Assembly (NCBI GenBank): GCA_026000755.1
Contig: BNZC01000005.1
Coordinates: 3,181 to 67,180, forward strand
Direction: 5' to 3'
DNA: 64,000 nt
DNA from: Clostridia bacterium
Lineage (GTDB): Bacteria > Bacillota > Clostridia > Lachnospirales > Lachnospiraceae
Below are positions 9,850 to 19,106 of this stretch, piece by piece. A program made the position numbers and the translations under genes. The notes under the pieces are model-generated. The model did no database searches and had not been told where the DNA came from. It saw only the letters and a list, made by a program, of their open reading frames with translations. Position 1 is the first letter of the stretch, and every line of letters starts with the position of its first letter.

Positions 9850-12831
9850 ATGTTGAAATCTATAAGAAAACCGATAGCAGTCATTCTCATGCTTTTGTTT
9901 CTTATCCTGAGTATACAAGGCGTGGCGGCCACTGAAGTACCCCCCCCCACTCCACAAGAAAGCTCCTTGGCAGGTATTGTAAACACCGACGGCACCCTCA
10001 CCCTAGATACCCGCTACAAGCAGCCCCACAAATTCAACATTTATTATGGTGAACTTGCCTACAGCGGGATCAAGGATTATTCCAAGTATGAGTTTCTAAT
10101 TGTTTCTGACCGCAACCAAGAAAGTGTTGCCACAGCCCGTGGGGAGGGTTGTAAGATCTTTCAATATCTGGCTTTTGGCAGTCGGTTTACAGATACGGAT
10201 GCTTGGATTGCAGATTTTGAAAAAGAAGTACTTGGGCTGAAAAATGACGGACTGGCGGATGGCATCTTCTTAGATGAATGTGATGTGGATTACTGGAAGA
10301 TGGGCTATGCAAAAGATCCGGATAAGTGTCAGACTTTTTATGACAGGCTAAAGGCAGTGACAGACTTTTGCAAAGCCAACGACATTTTAACCGTGGTAAA
10401 TGGTACCAGGGCTTTTTGCGACTTGGGAGATTACTATTTGTGGGAGAGTTTTGAGAGTTCTTGGAGTTCCGATTCCATTACTTGGAGTGATCAAGGGGAT
10501 GCTCGGAAAGTAGAGGACAGCGGAGAAATTTCCTATGGGAAACAGCTTTCGCACTGGACCCTTTCAGGGACTTGCTCCTATAACGGACATTCCATTTCCA
10601 ATGGAGCGAATGGAAGTGCGGAAATCCTGCTTGATATGGACACAATTCTTCCGCAGCAGGAGAGGAAAGATAGCTACGACTGGGTTTATTTGGAGTGGTT
10701 TGGGAAAGGTGCCGATGACAATAACTGTAAAATTTGGATTTGGACGGGGGATACCTTGCCCTTTGATGAAAATACATGGGATGGAACCTGGCGAAAGGCA
10801 CCTCAATTATGGAAAGGCGAGCCGGCATCTTGGGATGGAATCGGCAAAACCTCAAAATACCTCAAGATTCGTTTTGAATTTACAGGAGCTGCCGACTTGC
10901 AGATGGATTCTATTTTGCTCAAATATAATTATCGCTATCCCAATCAGGATATGAATAGGAGCAATGGAGAGGCGGATACCAATCCATTTTTGTGGAACTA
11001 CAATAACAGCCAGCGGGATTTCTTGTGGGATAAGATGGCAATTCCCGGCAGTCAGGTGAAGGTTTTGACCCATAGCTATGGAGCGGCAAATGATGAATAC
11101 CGAAAACGCTATGTCGCCCTTAGTTCGGCAATCTATGGTTTTTATGCCAATGACTATGTGCATCCCATGATGCAGCAGATTTATGAAAATGATCCCGGGG
11201 AGGAACCGATGGGAATGCTTCTTCGGCGAGAAGGCGATACGGCCTACTTTACCGGAGGCGTGGCAAAGATCGATACCACAGAGCATACATACAAAATCAA
11301 ACGCAGTGAGCCTGCCTACTGGTATAAGGATGCCGTGGCGGTGGATGGAGATACAAAGGATTGGTCGAAATCAGACAGGTTATATCAACATGAGGGAGCT
11401 TCTTTTGCCGCCTTTCCCCAGTGGTGGGGAGCGAATAACCAGACTTACGTCCAAGGAAGCTTTGAAAATACAAAGATGGAGAACCGAGACGGTTTTGATG
11501 TCCTGGAGTTGATCGCAGATGGAAGCGGCACATGGACAAGCCCTGTCATTTCCGGGGAGGGCACAGAGAATGCAAAGGTCATTATGGGGGAGGTGACTTG
11601 GGACGGAAATGGTGCTGTTTATGAATGGAAATACAAACGCTCGGACGGAACTTGGAACGACTGGATAGAGCTTCCGAAAAACAATAAGGCGGATGGGGCG
11701 AATATTGCTAAGCAAGCAAGCGAGAGCAACCAAGCAAGTAGGAGCAATACAGAGGGTGGAGTGGGTACCGCAGATGCAGAATTTACAGAATTTCAAGTGC
11801 GAGTCACCTTAAAGGGGGCGGCATCCTATTCCACAACAGAAGCAGAGAAAGATGCAAACGGGAATGTAACCGGTATGAGAGAGGTGTTTCATCAGGGGGT
11901 GAGCTTCTGGGGATCTTCCCATACTTGGCAGCTGCAATTGCCGGAAAACATTGCCATAAAGCAGTTTCGCATGACGGATGATCGTACCTACCTGTATGTG
12001 TCCTTTGAAACAGAGGGGGAAATCGATTTTAGCCATAATCCTAATCTGCCATCGGATTTTAATTATTATGTTTATCTGGACACACAAGGGAAAGAAAATC
12101 TTGGTTATATAGGGAGTTGGTGGAAGAGTACCTTTGGAACGGATTATCGCATTGGCAGCAGCGGGATTTTTAAGTGGGATGACAGCTATGTGGATCGAAG
12201 TGATAGTGATGGTTGGCAATGGGTGGGATCCTCCGGTATGACCTATGCATTAAGTGCAGATCACAAACAAATTGAATACCGTATCCGAAAGGATCATCTG
12301 GGAGGTCTTAGTGCAAAGGACATTAAGGTCTATATGCAGGTAGAGGACAGTAAAAGTGCAATTGGAAACCTCATCGCTCCCTTAGAAGAGGGAAAAGCGG
12401 ATTATGCAGGAAATTTTGTCTACACCCAGAAAGTATATGAAACGAGAACGCCCCATGGCTACTATTGTTCCGAAGAAATAAAGAAAGCTTGGGAGAAAGA
12501 CAGCATCAGCCTGTCTTATGATGGAAAAACACCAATGGGAACGAAAGTTCGAGCGTGGATTCGTACCAAGGAAGGGGGGGCTTCTTGGAGCGATTGGACA
12601 GAGGTTAAAAATGGACAACCTATTTACCGAGCGTTTGATACGGCGCAGTATTGTATCGGACTTTATACAAAGAACGGAAATACCACCCCTGTAGTGGAAA
12701 ATATCACAGTGGAAGAGGGAAAGGAAGCACCCCTTATCTTCTCGGTGGCAGCTGTTTTGGTGGTGATAGTAGTGGTAGTGGGGGGAGTTGGTTTTATGAT
12801 TCATTTAGTAAGAGGGGGGAAAAAGCCCTGA
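9850..12831 (+). CDS. Membrane-anchored GH114-like (TIM-barrel) surface protein
   Basis: 993 residues. The start at 9850 follows GGGAGGAGGG and gives a clear signal peptide ending near GVAATE; longer frames run into the repeat. Residues about 45-220 resemble the GH114/polygalactosaminidase-like barrel: INIYYGEL-type strand 1, QYLAFGS, GIFLDECDVDYW with acidic residues at the expected catalytic strand, and ILTVVNG. About 600 residues of beta-rich modules follow, and a C-terminal membrane helix with a basic stop (HLVRGGKKP), so the protein should be anchored outside the cell. A C9 tract (9940-9948) at the signal peptide end is in frame. An Asn/Ser/Gln-rich insert near residue 620 looks like a short tandem duplication. 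It precedes the BmpA-type importer by 78 bp without an obvious terminator. Activity is inferred from fold only. Confidence 0.65.
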   Translation: MLKSIRKPIAVILMLLFLILSIQGVAATEVPPPTPQESSLAGIVNTDGTLTLDTRYKQPHKFNIYYGELAYSGIKDYSKYEFLIVSDRNQESVATARGEGCKIFQYLAFGSRFTDTDAWIADFEKEVLGLKNDGLADGIFLDECDVDYWKMGYAKDPDKCQTFYDRLKAVTDFCKANDILTVVNGTRAFCDLGDYYLWESFESSWSSDSITWSDQGDARKVEDSGEISYGKQLSHWTLSGTCSYNGHSISNGANGSAEILLDMDTILPQQERKDSYDWVYLEWFGKGADDNNCKIWIWTGDTLPFDENTWDGTWRKAPQLWKGEPASWDGIGKTSKYLKIRFEFTGAADLQMDSILLKYNYRYPNQDMNRSNGEADTNPFLWNYNNSQRDFLWDKMAIPGSQVKVLTHSYGAANDEYRKRYVALSSAIYGFYANDYVHPMMQQIYENDPGEEPMGMLLRREGDTAYFTGGVAKIDTTEHTYKIKRSEPAYWYKDAVAVDGDTKDWSKSDRLYQHEGASFAAFPQWWGANNQTYVQGSFENTKMENRDGFDVLELIADGSGTWTSPVISGEGTENAKVIMGEVTWDGNGAVYEWKYKRSDGTWNDWIELPKNNKADGANIAKQASESNQASRSNTEGGVGTADAEFTEFQVRVTLKGAASYSTTEAEKDANGNVTGMREVFHQGVSFWGSSHTWQLQLPENIAIKQFRMTDDRTYLYVSFETEGEIDFSHNPNLPSDFNYYVYLDTQGKENLGYIGSWWKSTFGTDYRIGSSGIFKWDDSYVDRSDSDGWQWVGSSGMTYALSADHKQIEYRIRKDHLGGLSAKDIKVYMQVEDSKSAIGNLIAPLEEGKADYAGNFVYTQKVYETRTPHGYYCSEEIKKAWEKDSISLSYDGKTPMGTKVRAWIRTKEGGASWSDWTEVKNGQPIYRAFDTAQYCIGLYTKNGNTTPVVENITVEEGKEAPLIFSVAAVLVVIVVVVGGVGFMIHLVRGGKKP

Positions 12832-12909
12832 TTTTATACGAACCGAACGGTTACTATTCACGCTTGAAAAAATCATAAAATTTATTAAAAAACCTAGGAG
12901 GATTTTACC

Positions 12910-14127
12910 ATGAAGAAATTATGTAGTATTGTACTTGCGCTTAGCTTAAGCCTTGCACTGTTAGCAGGTTGTGGCACAGGAAGCACAGGAAGCACAGACA
13001 CGGGGGAAGGCAGCGAGAACGGCACAGCAGCAGCTGTAGATGTTTCAAAAATCAAAGTAGGCGCCATTTACATTGGGGATGAGAACGAGGGCTACACAGC
13101 AGCCCATATGCAGGGCATAAAGGCAATGCAGAAAGCGTTGGGCTTATCTGATTCCCAAATTATTGAGAAGAAGAACATCAAAGAGGATCAGACTTGCTAT
13201 GATGCGGCAGTGGATTTGGCGGATCAGGGCTGTAACATTATTTTCGGAAATAGTTTTGGATACGAGGATTATATGCTGCAAGCGGCAAAGGAATTCCCTA
13301 AAGTACAATTCTGCCACGCAACGGGTTATAAAGCGGCAAGTAGCGGACTTTCCAATTTTCACAATTATTTCACCTCTATTTATGAGGCACGTTATCTGGC
13401 GGGCGTTGTGGCGGGGCTTAAACTGACACAGCTTATTACCGACGGCAGTATTACAGCGGATCAGGCGAAAATCGGTTATGTGGGAGCTTATCCCTATGCA
13501 GAGGTAATCAGCGGTTACACCTCTTTCTTTTTGGGGGCGAAGAGCGTTTGCCCAAGTGTTACCATGGAAGTGCGCTACACCAATAGTTGGGGCAGTATTG
13601 ATTTGGAAAAAGAATGTGCGGGGGCTTTGATTGCAGACGGTTGCAAGCTGATTAGTCAACATGCAGATACAACGGGAGCAGCTGTGGCTTGTCAAAGTGC
13701 AAAAATCCCCGTGGTAGGTTATAACATTTCTATGATTTCTGCGGCTCCGACAGAGGCTCTTACTTCTGCGGTTAATCATTGGGAACCCTATTATTCCTAC
13801 GCAGTGAAGAGCATTTTAGATGGCACTACCATAAAAACAGACTGGTGCGAGGGATTTTCAGACGGTTCTGTGGACATTACCGAATTAAATGATGCGGTAG
13901 TTGCACCGGGAACAGCTGAAAAAGTAGATGAAGTAAAGGTCGCCTTAACAGCGGGAACGTTGCATGTGTTTGATACAGCTACCTTTACCGTAGAGGGAAA
14001 AAGTCCGGAAAGTTTCACCGATGCAGCGGGTAATGAATTGATTTTTGACGGCTATTTCCATGAGTCGGAATTTTCCTCTGCACCCTCTTTTAACCTGTTA
14101 ATTGACGGCATTCAAACGGTGCAGTAA
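12910..14127 (+). CDS. BMP-family (BmpA/Med) substrate-binding lipoprotein
   Basis: 405 residues; start follows AGGAGG. Lipobox LLAGC within the first 21 residues, then a Gly/Ser/Thr-rich linker. The mature part has the BMP features KVGAIYIGDENEGYTAAHMQG, a central NYFTSIYEARYLAGVVAG and KIGYVGAYPYAEVISGY. It should capture ligand for the ABC importer encoded downstream. Characterised relatives (BmpA, PnrA, NupN) bind purine nucleosides; that is family knowledge and not proven for this protein. The upstream surface protein could indicate another ligand. Confidence 0.88.
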   Translation: MKKLCSIVLALSLSLALLAGCGTGSTGSTDTGEGSENGTAAAVDVSKIKVGAIYIGDENEGYTAAHMQGIKAMQKALGLSDSQIIEKKNIKEDQTCYDAAVDLADQGCNIIFGNSFGYEDYMLQAAKEFPKVQFCHATGYKAASSGLSNFHNYFTSIYEARYLAGVVAGLKLTQLITDGSITADQAKIGYVGAYPYAEVISGYTSFFLGAKSVCPSVTMEVRYTNSWGSIDLEKECAGALIADGCKLISQHADTTGAAVACQSAKIPVVGYNISMISAAPTEALTSAVNHWEPYYSYAVKSILDGTTIKTDWCEGFSDGSVDITELNDAVVAPGTAEKVDEVKVALTAGTLHVFDTATFTVEGKSPESFTDAAGNELIFDGYFHESEFSSAPSFNLLIDGIQTVQ

Positions 14128-14177
14128 TGCCCGGTTATATCGTGTAGATTCCTTATACTGAAAGGTCAGGAAATCTT

Positions 14178-15812
14178 ATGTTAAAAGCTACAGGTTCAGA
14201 CAGTTCCGGTAATGAGTCAGCAGCCATTGAACTTAGAAATATTACCAAACGCTTCGGCTCCGTTCTTGCCAACGACAGGGTCAGCCTTTCCGCTCAAAAA
14301 GGTGAAATTCTCTCCATTTTAGGCGAGAACGGCAGCGGAAAGACCACACTGATGAATATGATTTCCGGCATCTATTTTCCGGATGAGGGGCAGATTTTTG
14401 TAGAGGGGAGGGAGGTTCGCATTACCTCCCCTAAGGATGCCTTTGCCCTCGGAATCGGCATGGTACATCAACATTTTAAGTTGGTGGAGGTTTTAAGTGC
14501 CGCAGAAAACATTATCTTAGGACTTCCCGGGAAATTACGCCTTTCTTTGGAGCAAATTGAGAAAGAAGTCGCAGAACTTGCAGAGTCCTACGGCTTTGTT
14601 CTTGACCCCAAACAAAAGATTTATGAGATGTCGGTATCGCAGAGGCAGACCGTAGAGATTGTAAAGGTCTTATATCGGGGTGCAAAGATTTTGATTTTAG
14701 ATGAGCCTACAGCGGTCTTAACCCCACAGGAGGCGGATACCCTTTTTACCATTTTACGGAAAATGAGAGAGGATGGGAAATCCATTTTAATCATCACCCA
14801 TAAATTAAATGAAGTACTTGCCCTTTCCGATCGGGTGTCCGTGCTGCGAAAGGGTGCCTATGTAGGAACGGTAAAAACAAAGGAAGCGACTGCCCGGTCT
14901 TTGACGGAAATGATGGTAGGGGAGAAAGTCCGTCTGGATATTGTGCGACCTGCACCCAAAGAACCAAAGAAACGCCTTGTGGTATCGGAGTTAAGCTGTG
15001 TGGATAAAGAGGGGTTAAATGTCCTTACGAACGTTTCGTTTGCGGCCTATGGCGGTGAAATCTTAGGAATAGCAGGGATTGCAGGCAGCGGGCAGAAAGA
15101 GTTGCTTGAAGCGATAGCAGGATTGCAGGCGATAACAAGTGGAAGCATCGATTATTTTCCGCCGAATAGAGGAAATGAAGAAACAGACAAAGCGAATTTG
15201 GCGAAATCAATTCCAACGGATAAAACAGAAACAACAGGTAAAACAAATGAAAAAGGGTTGGATTTGGTGGGATTAAAACCGGAAGAAATCAAAAGTTTGG
15301 GGATTCGCCTGTCTTTTGTGCCGGAGGATCGCTTGGGCATGGGCTTAGTGCCTGACATGGATTTGACAGACAATATGTTACTGCGTTCCTTGCACGATGA
15401 AAAAGGATTTCTGGTAGATCGCAAAAAGCCAAAGAAGTTGGCACTGTCTACCATAGATCGCCTTTCCGTATCGGTGCCGGGTGTGTCTACCCCTGTGCGG
15501 CGTTTGTCCGGCGGAAATGTGCAGAAAATCTTGGTGGGCAGGGAGATTGCAGGAGATCCTAAGGTGTTAATGGTGGCATATCCCGTGCGAGGTCTTGATA
15601 TTCGTTCGGCTCATACCATTTATGATCTCTTAAACAAACAAAAAGAAAAGGGCGTTGCCCTCCTCTGTGTAGGCGAGGATTTGGATGTGTTGTTGGCTCT
15701 TTGTGATAAAATCATGGTGCTAAGTGACGGAAAAATGAGTGAAATCTTAGATGCAAAACAGACGGACAAGGAAGCCATAGGACTGTTGATGATGGGAGAT
15801 GGGGTAGCATGA
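14178..15812 (+). CDS. NupO-like ABC importer ATPase with two nucleotide-binding domains
   Basis: 544 residues. Domain 1: Walker A GENGSGKTT, signature-like MSVSQRQTVEI, Walker B ILILDEPTA. Domain 2: GIAGSGQKE, LSGGNVQK, and a degenerate Walker B (MVAYPVRGLD), as is common in RbsA/NupO-type duplicated ATPases. A Lys/Thr/Glu-rich insert of about 30 residues (near 335-365) interrupts domain 2. Its TGA overlaps an ATG (ATGA) that opens a 28-codon minigene; that minigene and the true permease start result from an 83-bp tandem duplication. It energises the importer formed with the two permeases downstream. Confidence 0.9.
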   Translation: MLKATGSDSSGNESAAIELRNITKRFGSVLANDRVSLSAQKGEILSILGENGSGKTTLMNMISGIYFPDEGQIFVEGREVRITSPKDAFALGIGMVHQHFKLVEVLSAAENIILGLPGKLRLSLEQIEKEVAELAESYGFVLDPKQKIYEMSVSQRQTVEIVKVLYRGAKILILDEPTAVLTPQEADTLFTILRKMREDGKSILIITHKLNEVLALSDRVSVLRKGAYVGTVKTKEATARSLTEMMVGEKVRLDIVRPAPKEPKKRLVVSELSCVDKEGLNVLTNVSFAAYGGEILGIAGIAGSGQKELLEAIAGLQAITSGSIDYFPPNRGNEETDKANLAKSIPTDKTETTGKTNEKGLDLVGLKPEEIKSLGIRLSFVPEDRLGMGLVPDMDLTDNMLLRSLHDEKGFLVDRKKPKKLALSTIDRLSVSVPGVSTPVRRLSGGNVQKILVGREIAGDPKVLMVAYPVRGLDIRSAHTIYDLLNKQKEKGVALLCVGEDLDVLLALCDKIMVLSDGKMSEILDAKQTDKEAIGLLMMGDGVA

Positions 15813-15916
15813 GAAAATCGCCGGATTATTTCTATGCAAAAAAGACGGATAAGGAAGCCATAGGACTGTTGATGATGGGGGATGAGATAGCATGAAAAAG
15901 CCGCCGATTCATATTG
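15751..15916. repeat. 83-bp tandem duplication across the NupO/NupP junction
   Basis: Copy 1 is 15751-15833 and copy 2 is 15834-15916. Both contain the ATPase tail (EAIGLLMMGD...), the overlapping stop/start ATGA and the first permease codons. The copies have diverged by a handful of substitutions, so the duplication is not recent. Confidence 0.85.
15809..15895 (+). CDS. 28-codon chimeric minigene between NupO-like and NupP-like genes
   Basis: The ORF starts at the ATG that overlaps the ATPase stop and ends at the TGA that overlaps the permease start. It reads MRKSPDYFYAKKTDK then EAIGLLMMGDEIA. The N-terminal part is a decayed copy of the permease start and the C-terminal part is a copy of the ATPase end, as expected from the 83-bp duplication. 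Both overlaps are of the ATGA type, so ribosomes could pass ATPase to minigene to permease by termination-reinitiation. Expression is an inference. Confidence 0.4.
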   Translation: MRKSPDYFYAKKTDKEAIGLLMMGDEIA

Positions 15917-16977
15917 TTAAAAGAGAGGATATAGGCATAGGAAAAGCATTATTGGTACGCCTCTTGGCAATCCTCCTTGGTCTTATTGTCTGTGCCCTGC
16001 TTATCTTTGCATTAACAGGCTTAAATCCAATCGGGGTGTACGCTTCCCTTATTTCAGGAGCAGTAGGTACGATGCGGCGCACTTGGATGACCATTCGAGA
16101 TGCCTTGATTCTTCTGCTCATTGCGGTGGGTTTAACCCCCGCTTTTCGTATGCGTTTTTGGAATATAGGTGCAGAGGGGCAGGTGCTGACAGGGGCTGTA
16201 GCGGCAGCGGCAATCATGATTTATTTCAATCAATTGCCACCCCCGGTGCTGCTTCCTCTTATGCTCTTGGCAAGCCTGATCGCCGGCATGGCGTGGGGCT
16301 TGATTCCCGCCTTATGCAAGGTGCAATTTGGTACAAATGAAACTCTGCTTACCTTAATGCTCAACTATATTGCAATGCAGATTGTGAATGTCTGCATTGT
16401 ATTTTGGGAAAATCCCAAAGGATCCAATACGGTGGGCATTATAAATTCGGACACGAAAGCGGGATGGCTGCCCCCTTTATTTGGCTTAAACTATGGATGG
16501 AATGTAGTGATAGCCTTGCTAATCACCGCAGGTATGTACTTTTATTTGAAATACACCAAGCAAGGCTATGAGATTGCCGTGGTGGGGGAGAGTGAAAATA
16601 CCGCCCGTTATGCGGGGATTTCGGTAAAGCGGGTCGTTCTTCGCACCATGGCAGTTTCCGGAGCCATTTGCGGCATTGCAGGTTTTTTGATTGTCAGCGG
16701 AGCCAGCCAGACGATTTCTGTCAGTACGGGAGGGGGCAGGGGATTTACGGCCATTATCGTGTCGTTTTTAGCGCAATTTAATGCCTTTGCCATGATTCCC
16801 GTGTCTGTCTTTTTGGTATTTATGCAAAAGGGTGCCATTCAGATTGCCTCCCAGTTTAGTCTAAATGATAGTATCTCTGATGTAATTACGGGGATCTTGC
16901 TGTTCTTTTTGATCGGCTGTGAATTTTTTATCCGATATAAAATTTCTTTTGCAGGAAAATCAGCAAAGCAGAGTTAA
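15892..16977 (+). CDS. NupP-like ABC permease (BPD_transp_2 family)
   Basis: 361 residues with about nine to ten hydrophobic helices. It has family-typical stretches FWNIGAEGQVLTGA, GTNETLLTLMLNYIA and RYAGISVKRV. The start at 15892 overlaps the preceding stop. It forms half of the membrane channel of the BmpA-type importer with the following permease gene. A weak 54-bp repeat of its 3' end may lie in the 121-bp gap that follows (16953 and 17007). Confidence 0.88.
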   Translation: MKKPPIHIVKREDIGIGKALLVRLLAILLGLIVCALLIFALTGLNPIGVYASLISGAVGTMRRTWMTIRDALILLLIAVGLTPAFRMRFWNIGAEGQVLTGAVAAAAIMIYFNQLPPPVLLPLMLLASLIAGMAWGLIPALCKVQFGTNETLLTLMLNYIAMQIVNVCIVFWENPKGSNTVGIINSDTKAGWLPPLFGLNYGWNVVIALLITAGMYFYLKYTKQGYEIAVVGESENTARYAGISVKRVVLRTMAVSGAICGIAGFLIVSGASQTISVSTGGGRGFTAIIVSFLAQFNAFAMIPVSVFLVFMQKGAIQIASQFSLNDSISDVITGILLFFLIGCEFFIRYKISFAGKSAKQS

Positions 16978-17098
16978 TACAACGAGGTTTTCCACATGCT
17001 GTATATGGAAATTCAGACAAGTTTAAGGGATGATTATTTGAAATACGTTGTACTTGGAAATAGAAGCACGATAACTCGGAATAAAAGGGAGACACTAC

Positions 17099-18083
17099 AT
17101 GGGAGCAGTCATCATTGTTTTTATCCAAAAGGCCATCGCCCAAGGTATCGGCATCCTCTTTGGGGCGACAGGAGAGATTGTAACAGAAAAATCAGGACAC
17201 CTCAATCTGGGAATCCCGGGACTCATGTACATGGGCGGGATTGCAGGCTTGATGGGAGCGTTCTTCTATGAACAAAGCACACCACAGCCTATCGCCGCTT
17301 TTGGGGTATTGATTTCCTTTGTTTGTGCTATCGCCGCCGCCACATTTGGCGGTTTGATTTACAGCTTCTTGACCATTACCCTACGGGCAAATCAAAATGT
17401 AACAGGACTGGCCCTCACCACCTTTGGGGTAGGTTTTGGGAATTTCTTCGGTGGCTCCATTTCGAAACTGGCGGGGGGGGGTAGGTCAGATTTCGGTGGC
17501 CGTAACAGGCAATGCCTTTCGTGAAAAAATCCCTTTCCTATCTGAAGTTCCTATCTTAGGCAAGGTGTTGTTTTCCTATGGATTTTTGACCTATTTGGCT
17601 ATTCTACTGGCTATCCTTTCCACGTGGTTTCTGCTGAAAACCAGATGGGGCCTTAATCTTCGAGCCGTAGGGGAAAATCCCGCCACCGCCGATGCGGCAG
17701 GTATATCGGTAAACCGTTATAAATATGCCGCCACCTGTATGGGCAGTGGCATAGCAGGGCTTGGGGGGCTGTATTTTGTTATGGAATACTTAGGCGGCAC
17801 TTGGACAAATAACGGTTTTGGCGATCGAGGGTGGCTAGCCATTGCCCTTGTAATCTTTGCCCTGTGGAAACCTGCAAACGCAATCTGGGGTTCCTTTTTG
17901 TTCGGTTCCTTATATATCCTGTATCTCTACATTCCGGGGCTAAGCCGTGCTTGGCAGGAAGTCTTTAAAATGTTGCCTTATCTGGTGACAAGTGTGGTGC
18001 TGATTTTGACAGGACTGCGAAAGAAGAGAGAGAGCCAACCGCCGGCGGCATTGGGAACGGCGTATTTTCGGGAGGAGCGGTAA
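17099..18083 (+). pseudogene. NupQ-like ABC permease, frameshifted in a G9 tract
   Basis: The N-terminal part (17099-17524) reads MGAVIIVFIQKAIAQGIG..., with the family features GEIVTEKSGHLNLGIPG and LTTFGVGFGNFFGG, then shifts out of frame at a run of nine G (17473-17481) and stops. The rest (from about 17482 to 18083) continues in the next frame: GQISVAVTGNAF, NPATADAAGISVNRYK, FGSLYILYLYIPGLSRAW. With eight G the two parts would join into one 327-residue permease of normal length. It may be a phase-off allele, a mutation or a base-call error. Without this subunit the importer should be inactive unless slippage restores the frame. Confidence 0.85.
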
Positions 18084-18086
18084 GGG

Positions 18087-18124
18087 GGAAACGTGTAGCA
18101 TTGCATCGAATGCACGTTTTGTTC
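18087..18124 (+). terminator. Probable terminator after the nucleoside-type importer operon
   Basis: Stem AACGTG...CACGTT with an inner GCATT/AATGC pair, followed by a short T-rich stretch (TTTTGTT). Confidence 0.5.
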
Positions 18125-18145
18125 GATGTGTCTTGTGAAAACAAC

Positions 18146-18174
18146 TTGACAAAATCAGGAAAATATAGTAAATT
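18146..18174 (+). promoter_or_regulatory. Sigma-A-type promoter upstream of the hemerythrin gene
   Basis: TTGACA (18146-18151), 17-bp spacer, TAAATT (18169-18174). A MITE (18201-18331) now lies between this promoter and the gene and becomes part of any transcript from it. Confidence 0.6.
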
Positions 18175-18200
18175 TATATATAGCAGAGCAATCGCAAGAT

Positions 18201-18331
18201 GTTACTATTCACAGTTCCTGTGAAAGCAACAATTATGCACACAAATCGCAAAAAATGCGATTTGGCGCATGGCTTAATCGGGTTTTTCTTCGAAAAACAC
18301 CTCTCGGAACGGTTCAACCGTGAATAGTAAC
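18201..18331. mobile_element. 131-bp MITE-like element D with 12-bp terminal inverted repeats and 8-bp target duplication
   Basis: The ends are perfect 12-bp inverted repeats, GTTACTATTCAC (18201-18212) and GTGAATAGTAAC (18320-18331). The flanks are the same 8 bp, CGCAAGAT, at 18193-18200 and 18332-18339, as expected for a target-site duplication. The interior has no coding capacity but contains the hairpin AAATCGCA/TGCGATTT. Related sequence occurs at about 28060-28165 (inverted, composite) and 53296-53357 (degenerate), and similar end motifs occur near 12850, 32503 and 35773. Confidence 0.8.
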
Positions 18332-18384
18332 CGCAAGATTGCAAATACACAAGATTGTAAATCTATAAGATGGAGGGTACAAGT

Positions 18385-18795
18385 ATGGCGAGGTATACGT
18401 TTACACCTGATTTGGTTACGGGGAATGCTCTGATTGATTCCCAACACAAGGAATTGATTAAGGCAATTGATGATTTGATTACGGCTTGCAGCAGCGGAAA
18501 AGGCAGTGCGCATCTGGATGCTACGCTGAAGTTTATGGCGGATTATACTGCAAAGCATTTCGGTGATGAAGAAAAATTACAGCGGCAATACAAATATCCC
18601 GATGCCATCAATCACAGAAAATTACACGAAGGTTTTAAGGCGGTGGTTCGTGATTTAGGCAAACAACTCCATGATGAGGGTCCCACATTAAAGTTGGTAT
18701 CCGCCGTGAACTCCAACATTGGCGGTTGGTTGGTAAAACATATTAAGCGAGAAGATGTAAAAGTGGCGGCACACGTAAAAGCCAATGGCGGTTGA
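18385..18795 (+). CDS. Bacteriohemerythrin
   Basis: 136 residues, the usual length. ATG at 18385 is chosen because the in-frame upstream ATG at 18370 is itself within the GGAGG ribosome binding site. The di-iron ligands of the family are present in order: His in DSQHKELI, HxxxE in KHFGDEEKLQ, HxxxH in HRKLHEGF, and HxxxxD in VKHIKREDVK. It should reversibly bind O2 and, in an anaerobe, may scavenge oxygen or deliver a signal. A DUF4177-like gene follows 28 bp later and is probably cotranscribed. Confidence 0.93.
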   Translation: MARYTFTPDLVTGNALIDSQHKELIKAIDDLITACSSGKGSAHLDATLKFMADYTAKHFGDEEKLQRQYKYPDAINHRKLHEGFKAVVRDLGKQLHDEGPTLKLVSAVNSNIGGWLVKHIKREDVKVAAHVKANGG

Positions 18796-18823
18796 ATTGG
18801 CAGTTGCTCGATAGGAGGAAGAT

Positions 18824-19084
18824 ATGGGTGTATTGGATGCTTTTAATGATGAAGGCGGGAAAGTTAATCTAAACAAGGGGAAATACCGAGTTCTGCAAGT
18901 CGTATTGCGAGAAAAGTTCATTGGAAAAGGTTCAAAAAACTATGGTGAAATTGAGGAAATCTGTAATGGGCAATTTGCCGATGGGTACAAATTGCATACT
19001 TTTGCTCAATCAACGGCACACTCTTCAGGTATAGGTGGAGGCGACAGAACCGTCTGCAACTTGGTTTTTGAGAGAATCAATTAA
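18824..19084 (+). CDS. Small DUF4177-like protein
   Basis: 86 residues; start preceded by AGGAGGAAG. The C-terminal half (GYKLHTFAQSTAHSSG, then GGDRTVCNLVFER) resembles the beta-hairpin signature of DUF4177 proteins, small cytoplasmic proteins of unknown role. No signal peptide or membrane helix. It follows the bacteriohemerythrin gene and is followed by a terminator. Confidence 0.6.
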   Translation: MGVLDAFNDEGGKVNLNKGKYRVLQVVLREKFIGKGSKNYGEIEEICNGQFADGYKLHTFAQSTAHSSGIGGGDRTVCNLVFERIN

Positions 19085-19106
19085 AAGCGAGATATAAAAC
19101 ATAGAA

